Positions 47,195 through 58,400 of a DNA stretch of 64,000 nucleotides are shown here, piece by piece. The notes below the pieces were generated by a model. That model had not been told where the DNA came from, did no database searches, and worked only from the letters and a program-made list of their open reading frames with translations. The DNA comes from Campylobacterales bacterium. Its GTDB lineage: Bacteria > Campylobacterota > Campylobacteria > Campylobacterales > Sulfurimonadaceae. The first letter of the stretch is position 1. Each line of letters starts with the position of its first letter. The stretch covers positions 1-64,000 of the forward strand of contig JAJRQV010000063.1 in assembly GCA_024280035.1 (NCBI GenBank), in the 5' to 3' direction. A program made the translations under genes and the position numbers.

Positions 47195-47491
47195 AGCTTA
47201 ATTTATACAATATCACTTACAAACTTAACAGTTTTAAATCTTATTATTTTACTTTAAAAAAACTAATACAAACATATAAGAATATCTTTCAAATATTATC
47301 TACTAAACTGTCATTATTACTAAGTTAATTTTAACAATAAAAGTCTTATCATTACTTATAATACATCCTTAAATAATGAACTTCAATTACAAAAAGATGA
47401 GAACAGAGAATTAGAAGAACAGATAAAAAAACTTCGAGAAGAAAATATTGAGCTTGAAAAAAAAGTACATTATTCTGATTCAAATCAAGTA

Positions 47492-48460
47492 ATGAATGAG
47501 CTCATTAAGTCATTAACACAAGGGCTTACAGATGGTTGTGATAGAGACCTTAAGATTATTCAAAATGACTTAAGTAACAATCTGGAATCACTTGAAGATA
47601 TTGACAAACGTAATCATACAAATATTCAACACACTCAGTCTTCACTCTCAGAGATAAGTGTTTTATCAGATACTATGCATTCTTTACTTGAATATATCTC
47701 AAATACCTATGAGCAAGTCAATACCTTAAATTCAAGTGTAGATAGTATTTCTAATGTTATTACACTTATTAAAGACATCTCTGATCAAACCAATCTACTC
47801 GCTCTAAATGCAGCTATTGAGGCAGCTCGGGCAGGTGAACATGGTCGTGGTTTTGCAGTTGTTGCAGATGAGGTAAGAAAACTCGCTGAGCGTACACAAA
47901 AAGCGACCAGTGAAGTAGAAATCTCTGTGTCTTCATTAAAACAAAATACACAAGAGGTACATGAGCTTTCACAATCAATGGAAAAACTCTCACAAAGTTC
48001 ACATCAACAGATGGATGTCTTTCAAGAAAAAATGAAGAACTTATCTGAAAATACAGAGATTATTTCAATTGAAAACACAGATGTAACACATGCAATATTT
48101 ATGGTTTTAAGTAAACTTGATCATCTGCTGTTTAAAGCGAATGGATATAAAACTGTTTTTACAGAAGAAGCCACAGAACATTTTGCTTCGGATCATGAGT
48201 GTAGACTTGGGCAATGGTACTTAGAAGGTAAGGGTAAACAAGAGTTTAGTAAATGTCCAAGTTATGCAAAAATGGAAACTCCACATAAAGAAGTTCATAA
48301 CAATATCAAAAAAGCAGTAGACTGTGTTAAAAATGGAACATGTACTCAAGAGTCACAAAATGTTATGACCTATTTTAATGCAGCAGAAGAGGCTTCTATC
48401 AAAGTTATACAACACCTTAATAGTATGCTTCAAGAGAAAAAAGCACAAAACCATAAATAG
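47492..48460 (+). CDS. Soluble CZB-type methyl-accepting chemotaxis protein
   Basis: No TM helix is present. The signalling tip is textbook ([22 protein letters not shown] and [15 protein letters not shown]). The C-terminus is a CZB zinc-binding domain: [15 protein letters not shown] followed by two spaced His (PHKEVH), a sensor used for zinc and hypochlorite in other bacteria. The coding frame extends upstream of the first ATG as a coiled coil ([21 protein letters not shown]) with no start. If one A is missing in the run 47391-47395, ATG at 47376 would join it, so the gene probably starts there. The 180-odd bases before that are AT-rich and hold no gene I can support. Confidence 0.88.
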   Translation: MNELIKSLTQGLTDGCDRDLKIIQNDLSNNLESLEDIDKRNHTNIQHTQSSLSEISVLSDTMHSLLEYISNTYEQVNTLNSSVDSISNVITLIKDISDQTNLLALNAAIEAARAGEHGRGFAVVADEVRKLAERTQKATSEVEISVSSLKQNTQEVHELSQSMEKLSQSSHQQMDVFQEKMKNLSENTEIISIENTDVTHAIFMVLSKLDHLLFKANGYKTVFTEEATEHFASDHECRLGQWYLEGKGKQEFSKCPSYAKMETPHKEVHNNIKKAVDCVKNGTCTQESQNVMTYFNAAEEASIKVIQHLNSMLQEKKAQNHK

Positions 48461-48486
48461 GGGTTTAATCTATATTAACCTCTACT
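48459..48486. terminator. Bidirectional terminator-like hairpin between convergent genes
   Basis: AGGGGTTTAAT and ATTAACCTCT form an imperfect stem over a four-base loop, overlapping the chemoreceptor stop on one strand and the lipoprotein stop on the other, with a T-run (ACTTTTT) after it on the plus strand. Well placed to end both transcripts. Confidence 0.55.
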
Positions 48487-49186
48487 TTTTCTCTTCGTAT
48501 TTAATCACATCTTTGCGTATAAGTACTAAATTCTGTGTTGAACGTTTTAACCATGCATCAATAGCATGTTTAATATCTTGAAAACTTAGCGTGTTTTCTT
48601 GTACATTTACTTCTTCACCCTTTTGCAAGGTAAGTGTACGTAAAAGAACTTTTTTATTAGAGGCATCAACTAAACGACTCTCCCCTAAAATTCTCACCGA
48701 ACCGTACAAGTACGTAGCAATAGAACGTCCTGTTAAACCAAGTTCAATAGGTGAAAGTTGATACCAAGAGATATCATCAAAATGAACTTCAACTGCTGAA
48801 AGAGCAATCTCTAAACTCACTGTCTTATCTTTTTTTTCATCTTCAACAAGTGTATAAATTCCATTATCATGAATCTCTTTTTTATACCCTTCTCTTACAT
48901 AATCAGCAATCTCTTGATATAGTTTTTTCTGTTCAGGCGTAATTTGAGATGGTGAAACACCCGAAATAACTATTACAGGAGCAACATAAATATTTTCATA
49001 ATGTGAGAACTCTGCATCATAAGAGATATCTACAAGACTCTTTTCAAACTTTCCATTAGCTCCATCTAAGCCTTCATAACTCTTAAAAAAACCAGAATTC
49101 TTTGGAGCAACGGTTTTACTCATACATCCCGTCATTAGAATTAAACTACCTAAAAGAGCCATTGATAATACAGAAGAAAATTTCAT
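48482..49186 (-). CDS. DUF3313-like lipoprotein
   Basis: I choose ATG 49186 (behind AAGGA) rather than the ORF start at 49225. The signal MKFSSVLSMALLGSLILMTGC has a lipobox with the acyl-Cys at about residue 21. The mature protein (SGFFKSYEGLDG, YENIYVAPVIV, LYQEIADYVREGYKKEI, and LRILGESRLVDA-like) matches the DUF3313 pattern of periplasmic or outer-membrane lipoproteins. Function unknown. It is convergent with the chemoreceptor. Confidence 0.8.
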   Translation of the reverse strand: MKFSSVLSMALLGSLILMTGCMSKTVAPKNSGFFKSYEGLDGANGKFEKSLVDISYDAEFSHYENIYVAPVIVISGVSPSQITPEQKKLYQEIADYVREGYKKEIHDNGIYTLVEDEKKDKTVSLEIALSAVEVHFDDISWYQLSPIELGLTGRSIATYLYGSVRILGESRLVDASNKKVLLRTLTLQKGEEVNVQENTLSFQDIKHAIDAWLKRSTQNLVLIRKDVIKYEEKK

Positions 49187-49248
49187 ATATATATTCCTTA
49201 TTACATTTCTAATTATTATAGCCAAACTTAATAGATAATTATCAATAA

Positions 49249-49803
49249 TTAGAGTTTCTTAAGGTAACAGCTTAGAAGTACAATTTTTGTTCCGTTTACT
49301 CTACCTTCAATTTGGTCTGACTTGCCGGGAACTAAATGAATATTTTTGACCGTAGTTCCTTGTTTTGCTGTAAAACCAGCACCCTTAACCACAAGGTCCT
49401 TAATAACAGAAACCGAATCACCTGCTTCTAAAATAGTTCTATTAGAGTCACGTGTAGGTTCTTGATTTTCAGCAGTCAAACCTGTTTCCGCCCATGCTTT
49501 TTCACTCTCTTCTAGATAAATCATATCTAGCATCTCTTGATTTTTAAGACGAGAAAACATTCTATAAGCAAGTACTTTTACTGCGGTCTCTTCACTCCAC
49601 ATACTATCATTAAGACAGTGCCAGTGATTTTCATCCATCTTATCTTTATCTTCAATCTGTTCTTTACATACAGCACATATACAAACACTCTGGTCAATAC
49701 TTCCATCTGAAGGCTCTACTGCAAATGCAGATAAATTTTCAGTTGAAGAACATAACTCACATTGATTATTACTACGTGCCAATAAATCTGTTTCTAGACT
49801 CAT
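49249..49803 (-). CDS. PhnA/YjdM-family protein
   Basis: This 184-residue protein has an N-terminal zinc-ribbon-like pair (CELCSSTENL and CICAVCKEQI) and a C-terminal domain with DSNRTILEAGDSVSVIKDLVVKGAG and GTTVKNIHLVPG, the PhnA (YjdM) signature. Despite the name, these are not tied to phosphonate breakdown; function is unknown. No phn genes lie nearby. It stands alone on the minus strand between two lipoprotein/membrane genes. Confidence 0.88.
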   Translation of the reverse strand: MSLETDLLARSNNQCELCSSTENLSAFAVEPSDGSIDQSVCICAVCKEQIEDKDKMDENHWHCLNDSMWSEETAVKVLAYRMFSRLKNQEMLDMIYLEESEKAWAETGLTAENQEPTRDSNRTILEAGDSVSVIKDLVVKGAGFTAKQGTTVKNIHLVPGKSDQIEGRVNGTKIVLLSCYLKKL

Positions 49804-49892
49804 AAAATTTCCTAATATTTAAGTTGTGGTATTATAACAAAGAGAAGTTTGAAGTTTGGTAAAATCCCTCTAAGTAGAGGGAAGAAAAGATA

Positions 49893-50906
49893 TTAAATAA
49901 AAAGGTGGATACTATAATTTTGACCCGACTCTTTTAAGGCAAGATAAGCTCTAAACTTAAGCATATCATCTGCAGGTACAGATTCTAAGAACTCTTTAGC
50001 TTGTTCAATCATTTCTAAATCAAGAAGTGTGTAAAGGAAAGCATCTTGAGCCTCTTCTAACTGCTCTGAAAGAGTTTCAAAAAGTTTCATTCTCTGTTCA
50101 GGGACCATATGAATACTTAACTCTTTAGAGATTGATAAGAAGTCTTCTCTTGTTAATACAAGTCTATTAATAAGACCAAGAAGGGCTTCATTTGATACCT
50201 CTAATGTATTTTCATCACTGTTTACACGAGCAATAATAATAAACAGGGCATCTTTAGTTATATAGTCTTGATATTTTTCAAGAGCATACATAGGGGCTGT
50301 TGCAGCGTAGTCTGCGTATGCCTTTTCTAAAATTTCAGTAGAATACTTATCACTCTTCGCTAAAATGGCTTCTGCACTTAAATCAGCATTAAGCATACGA
50401 TTTTTCTGATTTTGAAGAACAAGACTGTTGTCTGAAGCAAGATTGAACTTTTTAAGATCAACTACCTTACCTTCTTTAATCTCATTTAGCATTTTCATAA
50501 TATTATTAACTTTTTCATTATCTGTTAATTCAATATTATCATCAATACTCATGGTTGTATTTTCAAGTACCTTGGCTAAAAGTTTATAAGGTTCTGTCTT
50601 GAAATTATAATGATGACTTTTATTTAAAAGCTCGTCCATAATCATATCCACAAGCATACTATAATCTTTTTGGTAATTACGAAGTTTAAAATAACTTTTT
50701 ACTGAGTAGTAGGTCATATGAAGTACTGACATAAGGTACAAAATTACAACAGGAATAAGCACTAAAACGGCTACAGGCAAATAAGGAAGAGGCAGACCAA
50801 AGAGTGAGATTGATTCTGTTTGAGAAAATCCTAAAAACTGACTAATATACCAGCCAATAAACAGCATAAATATTACACTTCCAATTGTATATCTTTTTAA
50901 ATACAT
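49893..50906 (-). CDS. Hypothetical two-TM membrane protein
   Basis: This 337-residue protein has two hydrophobic helices (about 8-27 and 45-66) and a long, all-helical cytoplasmic part (DYSMLVDMIMDELLNKSHHYNFK onward) with repeated LEKAYADY- and LEEAQDAF-type segments, resembling TPR-like helical arrays, though no clear TPR consensus repeats. I do not recognise the family. It is 26 bases after the DksA-like gene on the same strand. Confidence 0.65.
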   Translation of the reverse strand: MYLKRYTIGSVIFMLFIGWYISQFLGFSQTESISLFGLPLPYLPVAVLVLIPVVILYLMSVLHMTYYSVKSYFKLRNYQKDYSMLVDMIMDELLNKSHHYNFKTEPYKLLAKVLENTTMSIDDNIELTDNEKVNNIMKMLNEIKEGKVVDLKKFNLASDNSLVLQNQKNRMLNADLSAEAILAKSDKYSTEILEKAYADYAATAPMYALEKYQDYITKDALFIIIARVNSDENTLEVSNEALLGLINRLVLTREDFLSISKELSIHMVPEQRMKLFETLSEQLEEAQDAFLYTLLDLEMIEQAKEFLESVPADDMLKFRAYLALKESGQNYSIHLFI

Positions 50907-50932
50907 TCTATCTTTTCCTTAATTAACTAAAT

Positions 50933-51295
50933 TTACCCTGCATTTTTCTCCGCGATTTCTCTACAGTCAATACAGTATTTAGCATGTGGTTTTACTTTTA
51001 AACGGTGAACACCAACACAGTCATCACACATTTCACAGATACCAAAAGTACCCGTCTTTATTTTACCTAATGCAATATCAATTTCTAATAATTCAAGCTC
51101 TTGTTGGTTACCAATAGCATTTTCAACCATATTATCGTTACTTACTGAAGCATAATCGCCTTCATCATTGAGTTCAAGCTCACGAAGTTCATCCATCTCT
51201 TTTTCAACACCAGCAATATTTTTCTCAATTTGCTTTTTTCGAGATACCAAAGTATCTTGAAAAAACTCTATTTCTCTATTGTGCATTTCTCTCAT
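50933..51295 (-). CDS. DksA/TraR C4 zinc-finger protein
   Basis: This 120-residue protein has a long N-terminal coiled coil (FQDTLVSRKKQIEKNIAGVEKEMDE), a short tip, and a C4 zinc finger CEMCDDCVGVHRLKVKPHAKYCIDC. DksA-like factors bind RNA polymerase through the secondary channel and adjust transcription with ppGpp. The coiled coil is shorter than in E. coli DksA, and the tip acidic pair is not obvious, so regulatory equivalence is inferred. The following gene on this strand is the two-TM protein; the preceding one is rlmH. Confidence 0.88.
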   Translation of the reverse strand: MREMHNREIEFFQDTLVSRKKQIEKNIAGVEKEMDELRELELNDEGDYASVSNDNMVENAIGNQQELELLEIDIALGKIKTGTFGICEMCDDCVGVHRLKVKPHAKYCIDCREIAEKNAG

Positions 51296-51332
51296 GTATG
51301 TTTTCCCTATCTGTCAATATGATCTAAATTTT

Positions 51333-51791
51333 CTACTTATGATACGGGTGGTTATTTAAGATAGTAAAACCTCGAAACACTTGCTCAAGTAAAACAAGCT
51401 TTGCAATCTTATGGCTCATCGTCAATTCCCCGAGACTAATTACCTGATCACACTGTTTTAAAAACTTATCTTCAAAACCATAAGCGCCGCCTATGTAAAA
51501 ATTTACCGATATTTTATCAGCTAGAAGCTTGGAAAACTTAAAACTATCAACTAATTTTCCATTTGGATGTAGGACTATGTTATAAGATTTACTTAAAAAA
51601 GGTTCAAATACCTCTGTGTACGAAGCTTGTGCCTTGACTTCACTCTCAACTTGAGCTGCATGAATCTTTTTATTAAATATTTCAACATCTTCAAGCTTTG
51701 CAAACTTAGAGGTCATCTTTCCTAGCTCCTTATACAAGGGGCTATAAAGAGATTTTTCAGGTTTAGAAATAGAAAGAATCTTAACTTTCAT
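51333..51791 (-). CDS. rlmH: 23S rRNA (pseudouridine1915-N3)-methyltransferase
   Basis: RlmH is a SPOUT methyltransferase of the 23S rRNA helix 69. The C-terminal knot is clear: [55 protein letters not shown], with the hallmark ending NHPYHK. The real start is probably ATG 51791 ([10 protein letters not shown]), inside the thiE stop region, rather than 51806. Length about 152 residues. It follows thiE by overlap and precedes the DksA-like gene. Confidence 0.95.
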   Translation of the reverse strand: MKVKILSISKPEKSLYSPLYKELGKMTSKFAKLEDVEIFNKKIHAAQVESEVKAQASYTEVFEPFLSKSYNIVLHPNGKLVDSFKFSKLLADKISVNFYIGGAYGFEDKFLKQCDQVISLGELTMSHKIAKLVLLEQVFRGFTILNNHPYHK

Positions 51792-52346
51792 ACAGACCTG
51801 AACCAATGACTAAATAGCTTACATTCTTAAACTTATCATCTAACTTTACCCCACCAATTGCAGCCACTTTATGCTTAGATTCAGCCGCCAATTCATCTAA
51901 AGTATCACCGAGTAGATTCGTAACATCTTTTGTTGAAGTTTGTTTAAAAGCACCAAGACCAATATAATCAAGGTCCATCATATTAGCTCTTAATATCTCA
52001 GACTTATTATGTGTTGAGATACCAAGAAGCTTTTCTTTACCAATTTTTTCTCTAATTTTAATAACAGCGTACTCACTATCTTTATCAATCTTAGCTAAAT
52101 CTTCTTGTCCCATATGAACCCCATCACATAAATTTATTAGCTCAAGCTTATCATTAATAATTAAAAAACCATCCCATAACTTACGTAGTTCAATTAAAGA
52201 GGTTTTGATACTTTCAGTATTAGCATCTTTATTACGGTACTGAATAATTTCTGCATTATGTTTTTAGCGAGATTTACAAAGTCGTGAAGGGAGAGATTAC
52301 GAGCGTCCAAAGAGGACTGATCGCAAAGAGCATAGAGTTTATGCAT
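51781..52346 (-). CDS. thiE: Thiamine-phosphate synthase-like protein, broken by a one-base deletion
   Basis: The C-terminal part ([40 protein letters not shown] and VAAIGGV) matches ThiE, which joins the thiamine pyrimidine and thiazole phosphates. The true start is ATG 52344-52346; the frame then breaks at the T-run 52261-52265 (five T on this strand, six needed; A-run in the coding strand), restored as [16 protein letters not shown]. That adds about 75 residues lacking in the ORF from 52113, including [10 protein letters not shown] and [17 protein letters not shown], for about 188 in all. Compact ThiE forms like this are known in Campylobacterota. Probably functional in the cell. Confidence 0.85.
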
Positions 52347-52392
52347 TGTTCTAAGATGCCCAAGAGATTAAAGCACGGCTTACTATACCTAA

Positions 52393-52411
52393 GCTCTCTG
52401 CTGAAGAGAGC
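52393..52411. terminator. Strong hairpin between accD and thiE
   Basis: GCTCTCT (52393-52399) pairs with AGAGAGC (52405-52411) across GCTGA. It lies in the 111-base gap between the accD stop and the thiE start. No T-run follows on either strand within a few bases, so it may attenuate or stabilise RNA rather than terminate. The rest of the gap holds nothing I can support. Confidence 0.45.
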
Positions 52412-52457
52412 CCAGTGTTAATGTAATGAAATGGGCTTTTGCTCATTTTGCGTACCA

Positions 52458-53318
52458 TTATGAAGCCTGTATTTCTTTATCTTGAAACATACATAAAAGG
52501 TCTGAGATTGTTTTTTTCATTTCATTACGGTTAACTACCATGTCAACTGCACCATGTTCAAGTAAGAATTCTGCACGTTGAAACCCATCAGGTAAGTCTG
52601 AACCTATGGTTTGTTTAATTACACGTTGACCAGCAAATCCAATTAAAGCACCGGGTTCAGCGATAATAATATCACCTAAGGTTGCAAATGAAGCCGAAAC
52701 ACCACCCATAGTTGGATCAGTTAAAACGGAGATATAAGGAAGTTTATGTTTAGCTAATTTAGCAAGAGCTGCTGATGTTTTTGACATCTGTAAAAGTGAA
52801 AAAGAAGATTCTTGCATTCGTGCGCCACCTGAGGCAGAAACAATAATAACACCCTCTTTTTTATCAATAGCACGTTTTACTGCACGTACAATTTTTTCAC
52901 CTTCTACTGAACCTAAAGAGCCTCCCATAAAAGAGAAATCAAAGACTACGAGTTGTGTAGACACACCATTCATACTACATTCACCACTGACTACAGAAGA
53001 GGTTCTTCCTGTTTTAGCTTCTGCCTCTTCAATACGTTTTTTATAAGATTTTTTATCTACAAATTTCAAAGGATCTACGGGGCGAAGATTAGCATCCATC
53101 TCAACAAAAGAGCCCTCATCACATAAAAGTTCAATACGTTCTTTTACACCAATACGAAGATGAAAAGAACATTTTGGGCATACATAATGTTGTTTTTCAA
53201 CTTCTTTATAATACATAAGAGCTTGACATGATTTACACTTAATCTAGTGTGAAGGCGCTTCAGATTTTGAAGGTTGTGGCTTGCTCGGTTTAGAACTAAA
53301 AAAATCAAATAAACTCAT
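52458..53318 (-). CDS. accD: Acetyl-CoA carboxylase carboxyltransferase beta subunit, interrupted by an in-frame TAG
   Basis: AccD carries carboxyl from biotin to acetyl-CoA, starting fatty-acid synthesis, as a complex with AccA. The ATG at 53316-53318 follows AGGA. The N-terminus reads [10 protein letters not shown], then TAG at 53244-53246 in the segment SH, stop, IKCKSC, then CQALMYY and CPKC of the zinc ribbon. Homologues have Trp here (WxKC), so TGG to TAG, a G-to-A change, fits. The ORF from 53216 alone loses half the zinc ribbon and could not work. The catalytic core [28 protein letters not shown] and GGARMQE follow. About 286 residues. Confidence 0.95.
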
Positions 53319-53393
53319 GGTAGATTCCTATGTATGTTATTTTACTCAGAAAAAAAGTGAGATTTACTCACATTTTTTATATGAGGTATCAAA

Positions 53394-54110
53394 TTATTTT
53401 AAAATTATTGTCTTAATTTTCTCAAAAACATCTTTGTCTTTGGAAATTACTATATGTGTTTCATCTTTGTACATATACAAATCTTCACACATAAAAAGAC
53501 CTGCTTCTAAATCATATGACCGCATTTTACCTAAAAAAATCATATAGTTAGCATAATGTGCATACGCCAAAGATAAAGCAACTGCACCTGGCGCTCTATA
53601 TTTAAGATGATTATTGATTAACTCTGTTGTTAATTTAGGATGTAAAGCAGCTTTTTCAAAGATACCAATTTTAGAGGTATGGTGTTTAAGCACTGGTCTA
53701 AAATGTGCGCTATGAAGCTTCCCTTGGAGAAACTGATTTTTATCTTTAATAAAGATATCTCCATTAGCAAAGTTACATACTATACCAATAACAGGTTTAT
53801 CATCTACCCTATAAGCAATACTTGCTCCATAATAGGGGAAATGGGTTAACATATTGTCTGATCCATCAATAGGATCTAAAATTATTTTCGCTTCACCCGA
53901 GCCAATAATCCCACTCTCTTCAGAAGAGATTTCACCAAAACGCCCTAAACGTCTTATGAAAATTTCTTCTGCCATCAAATCTAAGCCTACACTTCTATCT
54001 CCACCAGCTCCAATATTTTGAGGAGCATAAGCTTCTATATTAGTAGTACGTTCAAGCATAATAACTATCTCTTGACAGGCTTTTATGGTTTCGCGGATAA
54101 AGGCTTGCAC
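53394..54110 (-). CDS. Inositol-monophosphatase-family (SuhB/CysQ-like) phosphatase
   Basis: This 238-residue protein has the metal site EESG, ILDPIDGSDN (LDPIDGTxN type) and YDLEAGLFMCED (WDxAA type), plus APGAVALSLAYAHYA. It removes phosphate from a small substrate, which may be inositol phosphate, fructose-1,6-bisphosphate or PAP; the sequence alone does not decide. It is between gltD and accD, the order known in Campylobacter, and lies five bases after gltD on the same strand. Confidence 0.9.
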   Translation of the reverse strand: MQAFIRETIKACQEIVIMLERTTNIEAYAPQNIGAGGDRSVGLDLMAEEIFIRRLGRFGEISSEESGIIGSGEAKIILDPIDGSDNMLTHFPYYGASIAYRVDDKPVIGIVCNFANGDIFIKDKNQFLQGKLHSAHFRPVLKHHTSKIGIFEKAALHPKLTTELINNHLKYRAPGAVALSLAYAHYANYMIFLGKMRSYDLEAGLFMCEDLYMYKDETHIVISKDKDVFEKIKTIILK

Positions 54111-54115
54111 AAAAA

Positions 54116-55495
54116 TTACTTAAATGACTTAATGATTGCGCGTGCTGCTTCACGTCCGTCAAAAGCAGCTCTAACAACTAAGTCAGCACCTCTATAGCAG
54201 TCACCACCAGAGTAAATTCCTGATGTTGATGTTTCAAAATTATCATTAAGTGTAATTCCACCCCATGAATTTGTTTCAACCCCATTGGCGGCTAAATACG
54301 ACGGATTTACAGGATCAAAACCAAGTGACATAATAATAACATCTGCATTCACTTTGAATTCAGAGTTTTTAACCTCTTCCATTCGTGCGCGTCCACTCTC
54401 ATCTTTTTGCCCCAGTGCTGTTTTAATCATTTCAATACCAACAACCTCACCGTTTTCATTTATTAACACTTTTTTAGGTGCTGCATACCAAGTAAAATCA
54501 ACACCCTCTTCTTTAGCATTTTTATACTCTTTTTGACTTCCTGGCATATTATGTGAATCACGACGGTAAAGACAGGTTACCGACTTTGCACCCTCACGTT
54601 TAGCCGTACGAACACAGTCCATCGCGGTATCACCACCACCAATGACTACAACATTTTGGTCTTTAAAGTTTAAATTCTTATCATACTCTTCACCAAAGTT
54701 TTTAGACTGAATTCCTGTAAGATACTCCATTGCAGCATAAACACCCTTAGCATTTTCATTTTCAAGCCCAGCGACCTTTGCCTTAGTTGCACCAATACCA
54801 ATAAAAATAGCATCACTTTTAGAAGTAATCTCTTCAAAACTCACATCTTTACCAATTTCACAATTAAGGGTAAGATTTAGACCGGCTTCAATCAGCCCAT
54901 TAACGCGACGTTCAATTACTTTTTTATCCAGTTTGAATCCTGGAATTCCATATGTCATTAACCCCCCTGCACGGCTGGCTTTTTCATACATATCTACACC
55001 TATTCCTGCACGTAAAAGATAAGTTGCCACAGAAAGCCCTGCTGGTCCTGAACCAATAACAGCAACACGTTTATCTGAGGTTACACCAGGAAACTTAGGT
55101 TTAAGACCTGCTTTAAATCCTTCTTCATTAATAAAGGTTTCAATAGAACCAATAGTAATCGCACCATGCCCATCATTAAGGGTACAGTCCCCTTCACACA
55201 GTCTATCATGAGGACAAATACGTCCCATTACTTCAGGGAAAGGAGAAGGTTCATTAGAGAGATTAAAAGCAAACTCTAAATCTTTCTCTGCAACCGCCTT
55301 AAGCCATTGTGGAACATAATTATGTAAAGGACATTTATTAAGACAAAATGGATCACCACATTGAATACAACGATCACTTTGTGAAGCTGCTTCTTTAGTT
55401 TCAAAAAATTCATATATTTCATTAAAATCTTTTACTCTCTCAACCACAAGACGTTTTTCCGGCTCAATTCTCTGAGTTTCTAAATATTCTCTCAT
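54116..55495 (-). CDS. gltD: Glutamate synthase small (beta) subunit
   Basis: GltD feeds electrons from NADPH to GltB. The 459-residue protein has N-terminal cysteine clusters for two [4Fe-4S] centres (CIQCGDPFCLNKCPLH and CPHDRLCEGDC), an FAD-binding GSGPAGLSVATYLL and an NADPH-binding VVIGGGDTAMDCVRTA. Start and length fit the family. It ends five bases before the phosphatase gene and lies one base after gltB, so gltB-gltD form one transcript. Confidence 0.96.
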   Translation of the reverse strand: MREYLETQRIEPEKRLVVERVKDFNEIYEFFETKEAASQSDRCIQCGDPFCLNKCPLHNYVPQWLKAVAEKDLEFAFNLSNEPSPFPEVMGRICPHDRLCEGDCTLNDGHGAITIGSIETFINEEGFKAGLKPKFPGVTSDKRVAVIGSGPAGLSVATYLLRAGIGVDMYEKASRAGGLMTYGIPGFKLDKKVIERRVNGLIEAGLNLTLNCEIGKDVSFEEITSKSDAIFIGIGATKAKVAGLENENAKGVYAAMEYLTGIQSKNFGEEYDKNLNFKDQNVVVIGGGDTAMDCVRTAKREGAKSVTCLYRRDSHNMPGSQKEYKNAKEEGVDFTWYAAPKKVLINENGEVVGIEMIKTALGQKDESGRARMEEVKNSEFKVNADVIIMSLGFDPVNPSYLAANGVETNSWGGITLNDNFETSTSGIYSGGDCYRGADLVVRAAFDGREAARAIIKSFK

Positions 55496-55496
55496 C

Positions 55497-58400
55497 TTAA
55501 TCTCCTTTCTCTAGGTTTAATGGTAATTTAGTCATCTCTTTTGGGCGAACTAACCAGAAATTTCTAATTTCTACACGGAAGTTTTCTAAGATCTCTTTTG
55601 CTCTTAACGAACCTGTCTCCGCAACATACTCAAGTAAAAGACGTTTCAGATAATGGCGTGCTTCATCCGCTTCTTCTGTATCAATACGTTCAACCTCAAT
55701 AAGCTCACGATTAATATTTTCAGAAAATTCATGCTGTTCATCATAAACAAAGGCAATACCACCTGTCATACCTGCACCAAAATTAATTCCTGTTTTTCCA
55801 AGAATAACCACAATACCACCGGTCATATATTCACAAGCATTATCTCCCGTACCTTCAACAATAGCTAAGGCACCTGAGTTACGAACACCAAATCTTTCAC
55901 CTACTACACCTGAGGCAAAAAGTTTACCTCCTGTTGCACCGTAAAGACAAGTATTTCCACCTACTGCAAAGTCAGGACCTTGTTTAGAAGAGGTAATAAT
56001 AATTTTACCCCCTAACATTCCCTTACCAATATAATCATTTGCCGCACCCTTAACATACAGTGAAACACCATTAATTAAAAACGCACCTAAAGATTGACCA
56101 GCAACCCCATCAAGATTAATTCTAATTGTATCTGAAGCCAGACCTGCATCACCATAATATTGAGCAATCTCACCTGAGATACGTGCACCAAACGAACGGT
56201 TGAGATTAGAAACCTTTCTATCAATCGTCACTTTTTGCTCAGGATGTTTAATCGTATTCATTGCTTCTTTAAGCACATCTTTTTCAAACTCATTTGGATC
56301 AAATGGGTCATTTGATTTCACCTGACAAGTATCCACACCTTCGGTATGATACATCACCTCAGACAGATCAAACTTATCAGCTAATTCACCCTCAATTTTT
56401 GACAGTAAGTCAGAACGTCCAATAATCTCTTGCATGGTTTTATAACCCATACCCGCAAGAATAGCGCGAATATCTTCTGCAAGCAGAGTAAAGTAGTTAA
56501 TAACGTGTTGCACACTACCTTTATAATGCTCAGATCTTAACTTCTCATTTTGTGTTGCAATACCTACTGAACATTTATTTACATGACAGATACGAAGCAT
56601 TTTACATCCAACAATAGTAAGAATACCTGTACCAAAGGCATAAGACTCAGCACCCAATAAGGCTGCTTTAACAACATCTAAACCTGTTTTAAGACCACCA
56701 TCAGTTTGAACATGAACTTGCCCACGAAGGTTATTTACCTTAAGAGCATTATGGGCTTCAGAAAGACCTAACTCAAAAGGATTACCTGCAAATTTGATTG
56801 AACTTAAAGGCGCAGCACCTGTTCCACCATCTCCACCAGAAATAATGATTTTATCTGCATAAGCTTTTGCAACACCCGCAGCAATGGTACCAACTCCTGC
56901 TGTTGAAACAAGTTTAACTGTGATTGTTGCAGAAGGGTTAACCTGTTTAAGGTCATAAATAAGCTGTGCTAAATCCTCAATTGAGTAGATATCATGATGA
57001 GGAGGAGGTGAAATTAGTGTTACCCCTGCCACGGTATGACGAAGTTTAGCAATCAGTGCGGTAACCTTATGCCCTGGAAGCTGACCACCCTCACCTGGTT
57101 TAGCTCCTTGGGCTACTTTAATCTGAATTTCTTCAGCTGAACGCAGGTAAGCAGGTGTTACACCAAAACGCCCTGAAGCCACCTGTTTAATCTTAGAGTT
57201 TCTAATAGTTCCAAAACGTTCACTGTCTTCACCACCCTCACCTGAATTTGACATACCACCCATGGTATTCATCGCTTCAGCGATACATTCATGGGCTTCA
57301 GGAGAGATAGAACCTAAAGACATTGCTGCAGAAGCAAGACGTTTAAAAATCTCTTCTTTAGGCTCAACATCTTTGATGTCAATGGCTTTTTTATCTGACT
57401 TAATGTCCATAAAGTCACGAATAAATTTCTGACCACGGTTGTTAATGAGACCTTTTAACTCTTCAAAGTCTTCTGTTTTACCTGATTCTACAGTTTTATG
57501 AATAGAGTGAATAACAGCAGGACCAAAGTCATGATATTCTCCACCATTGTAGAACTTATAAAAACCGCCAATAGTAAGAGGGAAGATTGATCTAAAACCA
57601 TCTTCGTTAAAGGCTTCTTTATGTGCAGTAAGAACACGTTGTTCAATATCATCATAACCAAGACCCGGAATTAAACACTGTGCATCGCTGAAACATTCAT
57701 CTGTAATCTCTTTACCTAAACCAAGGGTATCAAAAAGGCTTGAGTTTCTGTACGAAGCAATCGTAGCAATTCCCATCTTAGACATAATTTTTAAAAGACC
57801 ACCATTAAGTGCCGTATGAACCGCTTTCATCGCATCATGACAGTCCATATTCAGAGCAACACTCTGCTCTAAACGTGCTAAGGCTGTTGCAAAAAGAAGA
57901 TAAGGGAAAACAGCGGAAGCACCAAAGGCAATCATTGCTGCTGCGGAGTGAGAGTCCATCACCTCACCTGTTTGTGCCACAATAGAAACTAAGTGACGAT
58001 TCCCATTATGAAGTAAAGTTTGATTAAGACGACCTACTACCATAAGCATTGGAATAGTTGCCTTGTCTTTAGAAAATTCTTCATCTGAAAGAATAACAAT
58101 ACGTACACCATCATTACTTACTGAAGCTGAAATTTTCTTCACTAAATTGTCAAGAGAAACCTTCATATTACCTTCAATAGTTGTAGAAAAAACACCATTT
58201 TTATAACAGGCTTGATAACGTGCATTAGACACTTCGCCAAAAGATTTTAGTACAACAAGTTTCTCTTTTGTAATAATAGGTGAGATCGCCTTTAAGCGGT
58301 AAGCATGAGAAGAAGCATCATCTAAGATATTATGAACTTCACCAAAACCTGTATTAAGTGACATTACCACTTTTTCACGAATAGGATCAATGGGAGGATT

